From: Murimonas intestini
GTDB taxonomy: Bacteria; Bacillota; Clostridia; Lachnospirales; Lachnospiraceae
Direction of reading: 5' to 3'
Length of the DNA stretch: 64,000 bases
Assembly: GCF_024622195.1 (NCBI RefSeq)
Contig: NZ_JANKBI010000010.1
Span: 124,001 to 188,000, forward strand
Both the position numbers and the translations under genes were made by a program. Shown here one piece after another: positions 1-7,681 of this stretch. The notes under the pieces were generated by a model. It was not told the DNA's origin. It saw only the letters and a program-made list of their open reading frames with translations, and made no database searches. How positions within the stretch are numbered: position 1 is the stretch's first letter; each line of letters opens with the position of its first letter.

Positions 1-1160
1 TGAGCCTGGCGTGTCTTTCCCTGTCCGCACAGGCTGGAAATAGTAGTCAGCGCATTTAAAAAGAAGTGAGGCTTCAGCTGCAGACGGATACACCGAAGCT
101 CTGACTCCTGAAGGCTTAACTGCTTCTCGTACCTCTGTATCTTCAGGCCGATGATCTCATCCATAAGCCTGTTAAAATTCTCTTTCAGTGAAGTGAATTC
201 CCGGTTATGGCAGTTCTCCTCCACCCTGCAGTTATAATCACCCTTTTCTATCTTCTCCATTGTCCCCATCAGATGTGTCATGGGTCCTAACACTTCTCTT
301 GTCAGGTACCTGATAAGAAAGGCACTGAGCACAACAATAGACAGGATCATGACAATAAAAACCAGCAGGCTTCCCTGTATCTTCCACACAGCTCCCGTTC
401 TTCCCATGAGGGCAGCTATAGAAAGGCCTGTATCACCTATACCCTTCACAAATGTCCAGCTATCCGTTCCTCCCGGCTCTTCAAAGCTTCTGCCGCACCA
501 CTCTGCTCCCCCGGCGCCTGCTGCCGCGCGCACTGTCCCTTCTTTATCTGCCAGCAAAAATGACAGTCCGTCCAGCTCCTCATTAAACACCTGATCCATC
601 AGCCTTTGCTTTTGTACGAAAACTCCTATGGCCTGGTGATTATAAACATGTACCTTATATAAGTATTCCACCCCGCCTATGTTCTGGAACTCCCAGTCTG
701 TCTCAAAGAATTCCTCATCCAGATAATCCTTTATACGTTCCCTCACCAGCAGAACCTGGGAATATGGCATAGAGCTCTTGGCATACTGGTAATTTAAATT
801 TATATCATATGCCTCATCAGAAATAAGGATGGCGTCAGCGCATTCATTGTAAGTCAGCAGTTCCTTCATATACTGTTTCAGATCCAGGGATGCATACAGG
901 CGCACTGCCTCATTCTGGCTCTTTAAAAGCGAAAGCTCCTGTGTCTTAAAAATTACATTTTTCATCAGAGTATCCATCCCTGATATCCATTTTTCCAGAT
1001 TCCCGCAGTATACATCCAGCAGATTTTCCCCATACTTCCGGGATTCCTTCTGGGAGGAGCGCAGGGAATAGACAGAAAATCCCACCAGCAGAACCATGAG
1101 CATAAACAGCAGGATACTGGTATACAGTACGATCCTTTTAACAAAAGATTTTTGTTTCAT
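1..1160 (-). CDS. YesM-like sensor histidine kinase, C-terminus cut by window edge
   Basis: Partial gene; about 386 N-terminal residues are visible. It starts at the ATG at 1160, behind a GGGAGGG ribosome site. There is a membrane segment near residues 6-28, a long extracytoplasmic region, a second membrane segment near 262-285 and a HAMP linker. Then comes the phospho-acceptor motif LKPHFFLNAL near residue 364, which corresponds to the INPHFLYNTL box of the His_kinase (PF06580) family. The ATPase domain lies outside the window. Family members sense extracellular sugars or glycan fragments and phosphorylate AraC-type (YesN) regulators. The partner is probably encoded beyond base 1; the YesN-type gene at 9130-10644 is another candidate but is not adjacent. 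The signal is unknown. Confidence 0.9.
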   Translation of the reverse strand, partial: MKQKSFVKRIVLYTSILLFMLMVLLVGFSVYSLRSSQKESRKYGENLLDVYCGNLEKWISGMDTLMKNVIFKTQELSLLKSQNEAVRLYASLDLKQYMKELLTYNECADAILISDEAYDINLNYQYAKSSMPYSQVLLVRERIKDYLDEEFFETDWEFQNIGGVEYLYKVHVYNHQAIGVFVQKQRLMDQVFNEELDGLSFLLADKEGTVRAAAGAGGAEWCGRSFEEPGGTDSWTFVKGIGDTGLSIAALMGRTGAVWKIQGSLLVFIVMILSIVVLSAFLIRYLTREVLGPMTHLMGTMEKIEKGDYNCRVEENCHNREFTSLKENFNRLMDEIIGLKIQRYEKQLSLQESELRCIRLQLKPHFFLNALTTISSLCGQGKTRQA

Positions 1161-1239
1161 ATTTCTATCCCTCCCTGGTGTATGGATTTTGGGCTGCCCA
1201 GAGCGTGCTTCAAAAATACTGCCAGCCTGACTTTGACTC

Positions 1240-1269
1240 CATCATAGCAGAGTTTCTATCCTGAGGCAA
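1240..1269 (-). promoter_or_regulatory. Candidate sigma-A promoter of the sensor kinase
   Basis: On the minus strand TTGCCT (1269-1264), an 18-base spacer and TATGAT (1245-1240) lie about 80 bases before the ATG at 1160. It was read by eye only. Confidence 0.45.
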
Positions 1270-1292
1270 TTCAAAGTGAAGTGGAAAAAAAT

Positions 1293-1319
1293 GTTACTAC
1301 TCACTCCGTGACCGGTAAC
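1293..1319. repeat. Intergenic palindrome, GTTAC...GTAAC family (copy 1)
   Basis: GTTACTACTCAC, then TCC, then GTGACCGGTAAC form an imperfect hairpin with three weak positions in the stem. A further half-site, GAGCAGTAACTG, lies just downstream near 1344-1355. The same motif recurs between operons at 31282, 40268, 42630 and 53051. Confidence 0.6.
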
Positions 1320-1369
1320 TGTCCGGCTGCTATCTGCGGAATTGAGCAGTAACTGTATTAAAGTTTTAT

Positions 1370-1786
1370 TCATCCAATACGATATACATGGATTTCCACT
1401 GAATTTGGAATCTTACCGCCCTCCAGACTGCCCACATAGACTCCTTTATTCAGCCAGGCGTATTTCCCATTTTCATCCGCGGTAAATCTTGGGACTGTTT
1501 TGATCCTGGCTGTACTGTCTTTCTCAAGTATTCCTTCATTTTCCACTGCAATATATTCTCCGTCATCAGTCTCCAGCATGTACTTTGCAAACACATGGGC
1601 ATCCCCGTTTGGTTTCTCTGTGTTCCAGTCTGCGCCGCCGCTCACAACGCTCCCTCTTACCCTGCCCTCCACGGATCCTCCCACAATGGGAATGACCCGC
1701 AGATAGCCGTCAAGACCGCTCCTTACTTCCCTGGCCTCCTCACAGATCACATTTAAACACATTACCTCTTCTGCCTGCAGCTGCAT
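1370..1786 (-). CDS. DUF3237 family protein
   Basis: 138 residues, a complete single DUF3237 domain. Diagnostic signatures are the IVGGSVEGRVRGSVVSGGAD segment (about 35-54), YMLETDDGEYIAVENEG in the middle and KTVPRF near residue 96. The family forms a small beta-barrel of unknown biochemical role. The product looks cytoplasmic, with no signal peptide or membrane segment. The ATG at 1786 is chosen because AAAGGAGG lies nine bases upstream. It is monocistronic, flanked by palindromic repeats on both sides, and nothing nearby suggests a pathway. Confidence 0.85.
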   Translation of the reverse strand: MQLQAEEVMCLNVICEEAREVRSGLDGYLRVIPIVGGSVEGRVRGSVVSGGADWNTEKPNGDAHVFAKYMLETDDGEYIAVENEGILEKDSTARIKTVPRFTADENGKYAWLNKGVYVGSLEGGKIPNSVEIHVYRIG

Positions 1787-1941
1787 GATTATATCCTCCT
1801 TTATCCTCTGCTGAATAGTTACCTATACTTACAAGTTTATCACTGGGCAAGGCACGGCTCTTTTAAATTCGGGCACAATATTATTAAAATTAAGGGAATT
1901 CCGTGAAAAATATTCAGTACTGTTCTTTTACCTTTATGCAT

Positions 1942-1949
1942 GGTATACT
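1942..1949 (+). promoter_or_regulatory. Extended -10 promoter candidate for the small membrane protein gene
   Basis: TGGTATACT (1941-1949) fits an extended -10 element; no good -35 is present. It lies about 130 bases before the ATG at 2082. The rest of 1787-2081 holds degraded palindromic repeats and no recognisable gene. Confidence 0.3.
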
Positions 1950-1950
1950 T

Positions 1951-1977
1951 GTAGCTGTTTAGTACCTTCACAGTTAC
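1951..1977. repeat. Degraded intergenic palindrome, GTTAC...GTAAC family (copy 2)
   Basis: GTAGCTGT and ACAGTTAC are inverted arms with one mismatch around an 11-base centre. A further half-site, CTGAATAGTTAC, sits near 1810-1821. The left arm resembles the degraded copy at 3630. Confidence 0.4.
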
Positions 1978-2081
1978 ACTTACTCTACTAAATATAAGCT
2001 CATGCATCCCGGCAGTCATCAGCATCAAGCTCGTTTGACTTTGATCCACTGTCAGGATGAATAATTAAGGAGGACATTCCT

Positions 2082-2264
2082 ATGTCTAAAAAAACAAAAA
2101 TTATACGCGGTATTATAGTTACTGTTTTACTAATCTGTACAGCGTTTATCGTATATTCAATAGCTACAGATCCCTTGGGCAAACATGATGTTATGCTTGC
2201 ACTGGCTGTTACGGCGGGCTTTATTGCACTTGGCACTAATAAAAATGGCGCGAAAGAAAAATAG
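2082..2264 (+). CDS. Small two-segment membrane protein, unknown function
   Basis: 60 residues with a strong ribosome site (AAGGAGG, ending about ten bases before the ATG). A basic N-terminus is followed by a hydrophobic helix at about 9-27, a short loop containing DPLGKHD, a second hydrophobic stretch at about 38-52, and a basic tail. I do not recognise the family. It precedes the arsR-type repressor gene by 78 bases, but that gene has its own promoter, so the two need not be co-expressed. Confidence 0.65.
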   Translation: MSKKTKIIRGIIVTVLLICTAFIVYSIATDPLGKHDVMLALAVTAGFIALGTNKNGAKEK

Positions 2265-2282
2265 GCGCTGCTCAATCATACT

Positions 2283-2310
2283 TGACACTCTCACTCGAGC
2301 ATGATATGAT
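2283..2310 (+). promoter_or_regulatory. Sigma-A promoter of the ArsR-type repressor gene
   Basis: TTGACA (2283-2288), a 16-base spacer and TATGAT (2305-2310). The palindromic operator at 2312-2329 begins one base after the -10 box and would cover the transcription start. Confidence 0.75.
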
Positions 2311-2311
2311 A

Positions 2312-2329
2312 CGTTTAAACTTTTAAACG
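2312..2329. promoter_or_regulatory. Operator palindrome of the ArsR-type repressor (site 1)
   Basis: CGTTTAAAC TTTTAAACG is an 18-base palindrome with mismatches only at the centre. It is placed over the start point of the repressor gene, and the same motif stands before the dehydrogenase gene at 2681-2700. That ArsR binds it is inferred from location. Confidence 0.7.
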
Positions 2330-2342
2330 CAAGGAGGCTGCT

Positions 2343-2657
2343 ATGAGCAAAAGAACCCTAAATATTTTATCAGAATGCATTCCTGTTTTTACAATGCTTC
2401 AGGATGAAAACAGGCAGCAGATCCTTATGCTTTTATTTGATAACAAGGAAATGTCGGTCACAGAGCTTACAGAACAGCTTTCCCTGTCAAGGCCTGCAGT
2501 CTCCCACCATCTGAAACTGCTTCTCGACAGTAAGCTTCTTAAGGTCACGAAAAACGGAAAAGAGAGAATTTACAGTATTAGTATGGACAGCGCAGTCAGT
2601 CAATTAAAAGCTTTGCTGGCTTCTCTTGAAAATGACATGAATACAACGCCTGAATAA
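2343..2657 (+). CDS. ArsR-family winged-helix repressor
   Basis: 104 residues. The ArsR-type DNA-binding core includes DENRQQILMLLF, then the recognition helix region LSLSRPAVSHHLKLLLDS at about 48-65 and the beta-wing KNGKERIYSI. No Cys-rich metal site (such as CVC) is visible, so a metal sensor is not indicated. The ATG at 2343 follows AAGGAGG. Its own promoter carries a palindrome that recurs upstream of the next gene, a short-chain dehydrogenase. The simplest reading is an autoregulated repressor that also controls that enzyme; the inducer is unknown. Confidence 0.85.
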   Translation: MSKRTLNILSECIPVFTMLQDENRQQILMLLFDNKEMSVTELTEQLSLSRPAVSHHLKLLLDSKLLKVTKNGKERIYSISMDSAVSQLKALLASLENDMNTTPE

Positions 2658-2673
2658 AAGGCGTTATATTTTT
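2645..2673 (+). terminator. Short intrinsic terminator overlapping the repressor stop codon
   Basis: AACGCC (2645-2650) pairs with GGCGTT (2660-2665), followed by ATATTTTTA. The stop codon TAA at 2655-2657 is in the loop. The stem is only six pairs, so termination may be partial. Confidence 0.45.
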
Positions 2674-2680
2674 AGTCTTT

Positions 2681-2700
2681 GCGTTTAAAAGATTAAACTT
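2681..2700. promoter_or_regulatory. Operator palindrome of the ArsR-type repressor (site 2)
   Basis: GCGTTTAAAAGATTAAACTT matches the reverse complement of site 1 at 2312-2329 almost base for base. It lies 24 bases before the dehydrogenase ATG, between the small terminator and the ribosome site. A clear separate promoter was not seen. Confidence 0.6.
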
Positions 2701-2723
2701 ATAAACCTATAGGAGGATTTATT

Positions 2724-3497
2724 ATGAGCGAAAAATCAATAGCTATTGTAACGGGGGCAAATGGGGGACTGGGAAAAGAGTTTGTCAAACTCCTGCTGAA
2801 AGAGGAAGGTATCTCTGAAATATGGGCGATTGCCCGAAACAAGGAAAAGCTGAACCAGCTTTTAAATGAGTTTGGTGACAAAATACGTACATTTTCAATG
2901 GACCTGTCTAACAGAGCAAGCTTTGCAGAAATTGAAAAAGAGCTTAATGCAAATGATGCAGCAGTTAAATATCTGGTAAACAACGCAGGCTTTGCAAAAT
3001 TCTGCTCTTATGATGATATTGGTATTGATGAATCTCTCAATATGATCGACTTGAACATCGGCGCTGTTGTGGCTGCCGGACTGACATGTATCCCGTATAT
3101 GAAAAAAAACAGCCACATTATCAACATTGCTTCGCAGGCATCCTTTTTTCCTCTTCCGTACCAGAATATCTACAGTTCAACAAAAGCATTTGTACGCAAT
3201 TACACCAGAGCGCTAAATATTGAATTAAAGGACAAGGGAATAAGCGCCACTGCCGTCTGCCCCGGATGGATGAAAACAGGGCTGTTCGACAGAGGCCTCA
3301 TCGGAGCTGAAAAAGGAACAAATAATTTTTCAGGAATGGTTACACCAGATGTTGTTGCCGCTAAAGCATTAAAGGATGCCAAAAAGGGAAAAGATATTTC
3401 CGTATATGGACTGTATGTAAAATCTACCCATCTTCTCTCCAAGCTAATACCTCAGAAAATGATGATGAAAATATGGCTCAGCCAGCAGCACTTTTAA
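2724..3497 (+). CDS. Short-chain dehydrogenase/reductase (SDR)
   Basis: 257 residues, a normal length for a classical SDR. The nucleotide-binding motif TGANGGLG is near residues 11-18, NNAG is at about 88-91, the catalytic Ser lies in INIASQAS, and the YSSTK motif supplies Tyr and Lys near 152-156. These show an NAD(P)-dependent oxidoreductase with a complete active site. The substrate cannot be told from sequence. The ATG follows AGGAGG. Two near-identical operator palindromes link it to the upstream ArsR-type repressor, so it may handle a compound that releases that repressor. Confidence 0.88.
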   Translation: MSEKSIAIVTGANGGLGKEFVKLLLKEEGISEIWAIARNKEKLNQLLNEFGDKIRTFSMDLSNRASFAEIEKELNANDAAVKYLVNNAGFAKFCSYDDIGIDESLNMIDLNIGAVVAAGLTCIPYMKKNSHIINIASQASFFPLPYQNIYSSTKAFVRNYTRALNIELKDKGISATAVCPGWMKTGLFDRGLIGAEKGTNNFSGMVTPDVVAAKALKDAKKGKDISVYGLYVKSTHLLSKLIPQKMMMKIWLSQQHF

Positions 3498-3582
3498 GCG
3501 CTGTCCCGTCAGCCTGCCGGGGACTTTCTGCTGCCAGGATTTCCAAATTTTTTAAAAAAAGCAGTGTATCTTGTCATGGGAA

Positions 3583-3611
3583 TTGTAATGATAATGGCAG
3601 TGTGATAGAAT
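3583..3611 (+). promoter_or_regulatory. Candidate promoter of the secreted two-module protein gene
   Basis: TTGTAA (3583-3588), a 17-base spacer and TAGAAT (3606-3611), about 90 bases before the ATG at 3704. Confidence 0.4.
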
Positions 3612-3629
3612 GATTAAGAAATAGATATT

Positions 3630-3669
3630 GTAGCTGTTCAGTAAATGCACAGACCTGTTGAATAGTTAC
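3630..3669. repeat. Degraded intergenic palindrome, GTTAC...GTAAC family (copy 3)
   Basis: GTAGCTGTTCA at the left and TTGAATAGTTAC at the right are inverted, imperfect arms around a 17-base centre. It falls in the 5-prime leader of the secreted protein gene. Confidence 0.4.
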
Positions 3670-3703
3670 CGAATATCTATAAATAAAAAGGGAGGCAACA
3701 GGA

Positions 3704-4588
3704 ATGAAGAAAAAATCATTATGGGCAGTGACCGCGGCGTTAGCGGCCGGTATTTTGTCTTTGGGCACAGATGTCAGTCTGCAGGCTGCTGAACCTGAGA
3801 CAGTCGTGGAGACAGAAGCTGAGGAGACGAAAGGATCAGAAACAGAAGGATCAAAAATCCAGGAAAATGAAAAACAGGACAAAAACGGAGAGTATTTTGG
3901 TGTCTGGCGCTATATCTGGTATGACAATACTGACTATGCCCTGTCAAACGACCTAATGTTTATGCCGGATGGAACTATTTTTCTGGCAGATGTACCGGAA
4001 GCTATTCAAGTGGGAACATACGAATTATCTGGCGGAAAGTTCACAATGGAAAACCTGCCTGAGGAAGTGGCCGCACAAGCGAACAGTATCACAGGTGAAT
4101 TTACTCCGCTTGTGAAAAGTGACGCAGCCACATATAAGCTAAAATCAGAAGATGCTGATCTCTATTTCCAGAATGAAGAAGAGGATAACAAACTGGTTAT
4201 GACTGTGGATGCCACAGATGAGACAGACCCCCTTGCTCCCAAGTCAATACAGGCAGCAACCGCTTTTCTGAAGCTTAAAAATCAGGACCTGTTTCTGAAT
4301 AAGCTCCTTCAGGATACAGCCTGGGACATCGACGGAAAGGTCCTTGTCATTTCATCAGACGGAACACTTAACCTGGATGACGGCGCTCAGACCGGCAAGT
4401 TTACTGTCAGCTCTAATGAAATTAAATTTGCCTGGGATAAAGGTGCCGCTGTCACATATATGCCGGAAGAGATAACAGAATACAGCATAATTCTGAGTAA
4501 TCTGGAAGATGACAGCCAGATCATCACACTGACAAGAAATGCTGATATTTCCATGCCTGAGGCAGACACTGAGGCTGAGACAGAATAA
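3704..4588 (+). CDS. Secreted protein with two lipocalin-like modules, unknown function
   Basis: 294 residues. A signal peptide occupies about 1-27 (MKKK, a hydrophobic stretch, then LQAAE). An acidic, Thr/Glu-rich linker follows to about residue 60. Two modules of about 100 residues then each show a W or I-D strand start, a DGT turn (MFMPDGTIF; VISSDGTLN) and a following G-K/T-F/Y strand pair. This resembles small beta-barrel modules found in clostridial secreted proteins. There is no Cys, so it is not a lipoprotein, and no sortase motif. The C-terminus is again Glu/Thr-rich. It may be co-transcribed with the gene 59 bases downstream. Function is unknown. Confidence 0.7.
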   Translation: MKKKSLWAVTAALAAGILSLGTDVSLQAAEPETVVETEAEETKGSETEGSKIQENEKQDKNGEYFGVWRYIWYDNTDYALSNDLMFMPDGTIFLADVPEAIQVGTYELSGGKFTMENLPEEVAAQANSITGEFTPLVKSDAATYKLKSEDADLYFQNEEEDNKLVMTVDATDETDPLAPKSIQAATAFLKLKNQDLFLNKLLQDTAWDIDGKVLVISSDGTLNLDDGAQTGKFTVSSNEIKFAWDKGAAVTYMPEEITEYSIILSNLEDDSQIITLTRNADISMPEADTEAETE

Positions 4589-4647
4589 ATTGTAATTAAG
4601 CTGTCAGAGAAAAAGCCTTCTGCTGTACATAAGATTAAGGAGATATC

Positions 4648-5793
4648 ATGGATGATCTACTAATGACCTCAGGGTATAATTTCGAGGGATATAAAATAAA
4701 AAAATATATTGGTTTCTGTTCCGGAGAATGCGTTCTGGGAACAGGCTTTCTCAGTTCTTTAGGCGCAGGACTTGCAGACTTTCTGGGTTCAAACAGTTCT
4801 ATGTATGAAGGAAAATTGTACAAAGCTAAGAATATGGCGATCTCTGATCTGATAAGCACTGCAAAGAATCTGGGTGCAAATGCGGTAATTGGACTCGATG
4901 TGGATTACACAACTTTTACATCAGATATAATGGGAGTGATCGCCAACGGCACTGCTGTCTATATTGAGCCAGAACACGCGGAATCACCAGCAGAGATATC
5001 TTTTTCTACATCTCTCAGCCAGGCAGATGATAAGTCAAAAGAAAAGATTATAAATATTCCTGTCATAAATTATTACACTGATATATCTGTCAGGCCATTT
5101 ATGATAAAGTATAATATTTCAGCTCATACAGTAAAACTGCAACTATGTAAATATAACGATCTTCCGGTGACTGCATTGAATCTGAGCTTTATATTCAATA
5201 CTATTTTTGGAACAACTGCTGTATTTGAGGATATTAATTTTACTGACATTTCAGTCAAAGAAAATTATCTTGAAACAGAATATGTCACTTTGTCTATTCC
5301 TCTTAATACCTTGAAAATAATCAACAGCTGTACTGTTTCAATACATCATTATCTGGAGGATAAAGTATGCTATACACCAGATTCCCCATACCGTCTGACT
5401 GTACTGGAGCCTGACAGGCTGACCGGGCTCCGCAATATCTACGGGAGCGATGTAGTCTCAGATTATGCTGTCGGAGAAGACCACTGGCTATGTCTGTGCG
5501 GCATGGAGAACCCTCTGTATGCAGACACCTGCTGTCTGTGCGGACGCTCTCAGAATGCACATCAGGCTGTTTCCTCTGATACAAGATTTCCCTGCACTTT
5601 TATACAGACAGCAGAAGATTTATCCTCCGCACTGGAAATCAAAAAGTATATAGACAGCCTCGCAGATAACCAGCTTCTGCCCGATGCCTTACTGAATGAA
5701 ATAGACAAGCTGACAAAATATGAACGGCTGTACGGCAACATGAAAGATTCCTGCATAAAGATAATAAAGCAGTATCTTCAAGCCGAAAAGTGA
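4648..5793 (+). CDS. YbjQ-like domain protein with C-terminal zinc ribbon
   Basis: 381 residues. The first 110 or so match the YbjQ/DUF74 (PF01906) fold: MTSGYNFEGYKIKKYIG at the start, ISDLISTAKNLGANAVIGLD in the middle, and an AVYIEP closing strand. The middle (about 120-260) is a beta-rich region I do not recognise. Near 270-292 lies a zinc-ribbon-like pattern, CLCGMENPLYADTCCLCGRS, with paired CxC/CxxC cysteines as in RanBP2-type or double zinc ribbons. A helical tail follows. YbjQ proteins form pentamers of unclear role. The ATG at 4648 follows AAGGAG. It is cytoplasmic by appearance. Confidence 0.75.
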   Translation: MDDLLMTSGYNFEGYKIKKYIGFCSGECVLGTGFLSSLGAGLADFLGSNSSMYEGKLYKAKNMAISDLISTAKNLGANAVIGLDVDYTTFTSDIMGVIANGTAVYIEPEHAESPAEISFSTSLSQADDKSKEKIINIPVINYYTDISVRPFMIKYNISAHTVKLQLCKYNDLPVTALNLSFIFNTIFGTTAVFEDINFTDISVKENYLETEYVTLSIPLNTLKIINSCTVSIHHYLEDKVCYTPDSPYRLTVLEPDRLTGLRNIYGSDVVSDYAVGEDHWLCLCGMENPLYADTCCLCGRSQNAHQAVSSDTRFPCTFIQTAEDLSSALEIKKYIDSLADNQLLPDALLNEIDKLTKYERLYGNMKDSCIKIIKQYLQAEK

Positions 5794-5819
5794 AACAGTA
5801 TTTAATCGGTGCAGTCCCC

Positions 5820-5868
5820 GGATAGCAGCATGTGACCAGTAACTCTGATTGTATGCTGCTATCCTTTT
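5820..5868. terminator. Bidirectional terminator with a palindrome half-site in its loop
   Basis: GGATAGCAGCAT (5820-5831) pairs perfectly with ATGCTGCTATCC (5853-5864), followed by TTTT on the plus strand. It lies between convergent genes, and its right arm overlaps the last codons and stop of the permease gene on the minus strand. The loop contains GTGACCAGTAAC (5832-5843), exactly one arm of the dispersed palindrome family. Confidence 0.75.
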
Positions 5869-6719
5869 ATTCCCGTAGAAGCGATCCCCTCCACAAGATA
5901 CTTCTGCATTGTCACAAATATCAGGAAGATCGGTATCAGTGACAGTGTGGCCATTGCAAACATTGCACCCCAGTCAGAGCCTACTGTGGGGTCCGAAAAC
6001 ATCTTCAGCGCATAGCTGACAGGATATTTCATGGGGTCATTCAGATAAATCAATGGTGACAGGAAATCATCCCAGCGCCACATAAACGAAAAGATTGCGC
6101 TTGTCACAAGCGCCGGCTTGACAAGCGGCAGGATGATCCTGGCAAAAATGCCATAGATACTGCACCCGTCCATTCTGGCAGCCTCATCCAGATCTCTTGG
6201 TATTCCTTTCATAAACTGGATATCCAGAAAGATAAAAAATCCCTGTCCAAAAAACTGCGGTACGATAATCGGAAGATAAGACCCCACCCAGCCCATCTTG
6301 TTGAACATGATATACTGAGGTATCATGATCATCTGAAACGGAAGCATCATGGCAACAAGCATGCATGCAAACCAAAATCCCTTCAGCTTAAAATTACATC
6401 TTGCAAATCCAAATGCCACAACTGCAGATGAGAACACTGCACCGATTGTGGAAATACCTGCAATGATAAAAGAATTTTTAAAAAATATTCCAAACCCGTA
6501 TCCTGCAAAGCCCTGCCACCCTGTTTTGTAATTCTCCAGTGTAAACGTGTCCGGTATCAGCCGGGCTGCTGTTTTGAAGATTTCCCCGCTTTCTTTAAAG
6601 GTACTCATGATCATCCATACAAGAGGGTATACCATAATACAGGCTCCTGCAAGCGTAACGGTATGATATAACACATTTTTTCCGGCTCTTTTTCCTCTGT
6701 AACTTCTTCTGTTCTCCAT
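5859..6719 (-). CDS. Sugar ABC transporter permease (MalG/UgpE type)
   Basis: 286 residues from the ATG at 6719, chosen because GAAGG stands nine bases upstream; an in-frame TTG at 6728 is also possible. It is an inner-membrane permease of the CUT1 class with six predicted helices, starting near residues 15-35. The EAA loop EAARMDGCSIYG, which contacts the ATPase, is near residue 190, and the terminal VEGIASTGIKG is typical. It overlaps or abuts the upstream permease gene. With that gene and the binding protein at 7682 it makes an importer. No ATPase gene is present, which is usual for CUT1 systems that share an MsmX-like ATPase. Confidence 0.92.
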   Translation of the reverse strand: MENRRSYRGKRAGKNVLYHTVTLAGACIMVYPLVWMIMSTFKESGEIFKTAARLIPDTFTLENYKTGWQGFAGYGFGIFFKNSFIIAGISTIGAVFSSAVVAFGFARCNFKLKGFWFACMLVAMMLPFQMIMIPQYIMFNKMGWVGSYLPIIVPQFFGQGFFIFLDIQFMKGIPRDLDEAARMDGCSIYGIFARIILPLVKPALVTSAIFSFMWRWDDFLSPLIYLNDPMKYPVSYALKMFSDPTVGSDWGAMFAMATLSLIPIFLIFVTMQKYLVEGIASTGIKG

Positions 6720-6724
6720 AGCTC

Positions 6725-7654
6725 TCAACCTTCAGATTCGTAGTAGACCCATTTGTTCTGGGATTTAAACAAGATGAATGTCAGCAGCCCTATCACCAGT
6801 ATCATGAACCAGGCCATGGCACAGCCATATCCAAGTTTATTGTATGTAAATGAATTCTGGTACATGTATACTGCATAAAACCTGGTACTGTCCCGGGGGC
6901 CTCCCTGAGTGATGATATAGCTCTGTGTGAATGCCATAAAACCTGTAATCAGCTGATTGATCAGATTAAAAAAGATGGAGGGGGTCAGCATGGGAAGAGT
7001 GATCTTAAAAAATTTCTGGAAACCGCCTGCCCCGTCCATAATAGCTGCCTCATACAGATTGACAGGAATCTGCTTCAGTCCTGATAAAAATATCAGCATA
7101 GAAGATCCAAACTGCCAGACCGCCAGGATGATCAATGTCCATATAGCAGTGTCAGAGCGCCCCAGCCAGGCCGTACTGCACGGAATCCCTATGGCCTGCA
7201 GCATGGTGTTGATCACTCCGTCCCCTGAAAACATCCTTTTCCATAGAATAGCTACAGCCACACTTGATCCCATAATAGACGGCAGATAGTACACAGCGCG
7301 GTAAAAGCCTGAAGCTTTTGTTCCCCTGACAAGCAGCATGGCCACTGCCAGAGCCATAATAAGCCTGAGGGGAACAGAGCAGAATACATAATACATGGTA
7401 ACTCCAAATACCTTCCAGAATTTCGCATCCTTTGTAAACATTGTCATATAATTCTCGATCCCGATAAAGACAGGCGATTCCAGTATATTATATCTCGTAA
7501 AAGAAAATCCAAAAGATAAAGCCATTGGGACAGCCATAAAAGCCAGGAAGCCTATGATGAAGGGCAAGATAAATACATACCCTGCCGCCTTCTCCGTGTT
7601 CAGCTTCTGCGCCAGCGTCTTTTTACTTTTGGGAGGTTTTTCTGTCTGTTTCAT
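6725..7654 (-). CDS. Sugar ABC transporter permease (MalF/UgpA type)
   Basis: 309 residues; the ATG at 7654 is preceded by GGAGGGG. Six membrane helices are expected. The N-terminus is a Lys-rich cytoplasmic tail, and the EAA loop reads YEAAIMDGAGGFQKFFKI near residue 215. It pairs with the MalG-type permease downstream and with the lipoprotein encoded 27 bases upstream. The substrate is likely an oligosaccharide, given the neighbouring GH28 enzyme and YesN regulators, but this is not shown by the sequence. Confidence 0.92.
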   Translation of the reverse strand: MKQTEKPPKSKKTLAQKLNTEKAAGYVFILPFIIGFLAFMAVPMALSFGFSFTRYNILESPVFIGIENYMTMFTKDAKFWKVFGVTMYYVFCSVPLRLIMALAVAMLLVRGTKASGFYRAVYYLPSIMGSSVAVAILWKRMFSGDGVINTMLQAIGIPCSTAWLGRSDTAIWTLIILAVWQFGSSMLIFLSGLKQIPVNLYEAAIMDGAGGFQKFFKITLPMLTPSIFFNLINQLITGFMAFTQSYIITQGGPRDSTRFYAVYMYQNSFTYNKLGYGCAMAWFMILVIGLLTFILFKSQNKWVYYESEG

Positions 7655-7681
7655 ACTATTCCCCTCCGCATGCGTGTCCGC

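Noticed and set aside
1840..2049. 69-residue minus-strand frame in the gap before the small membrane protein gene
   Set aside because: No ribosome site; the sequence includes degraded palindromes and a plus-strand promoter element.
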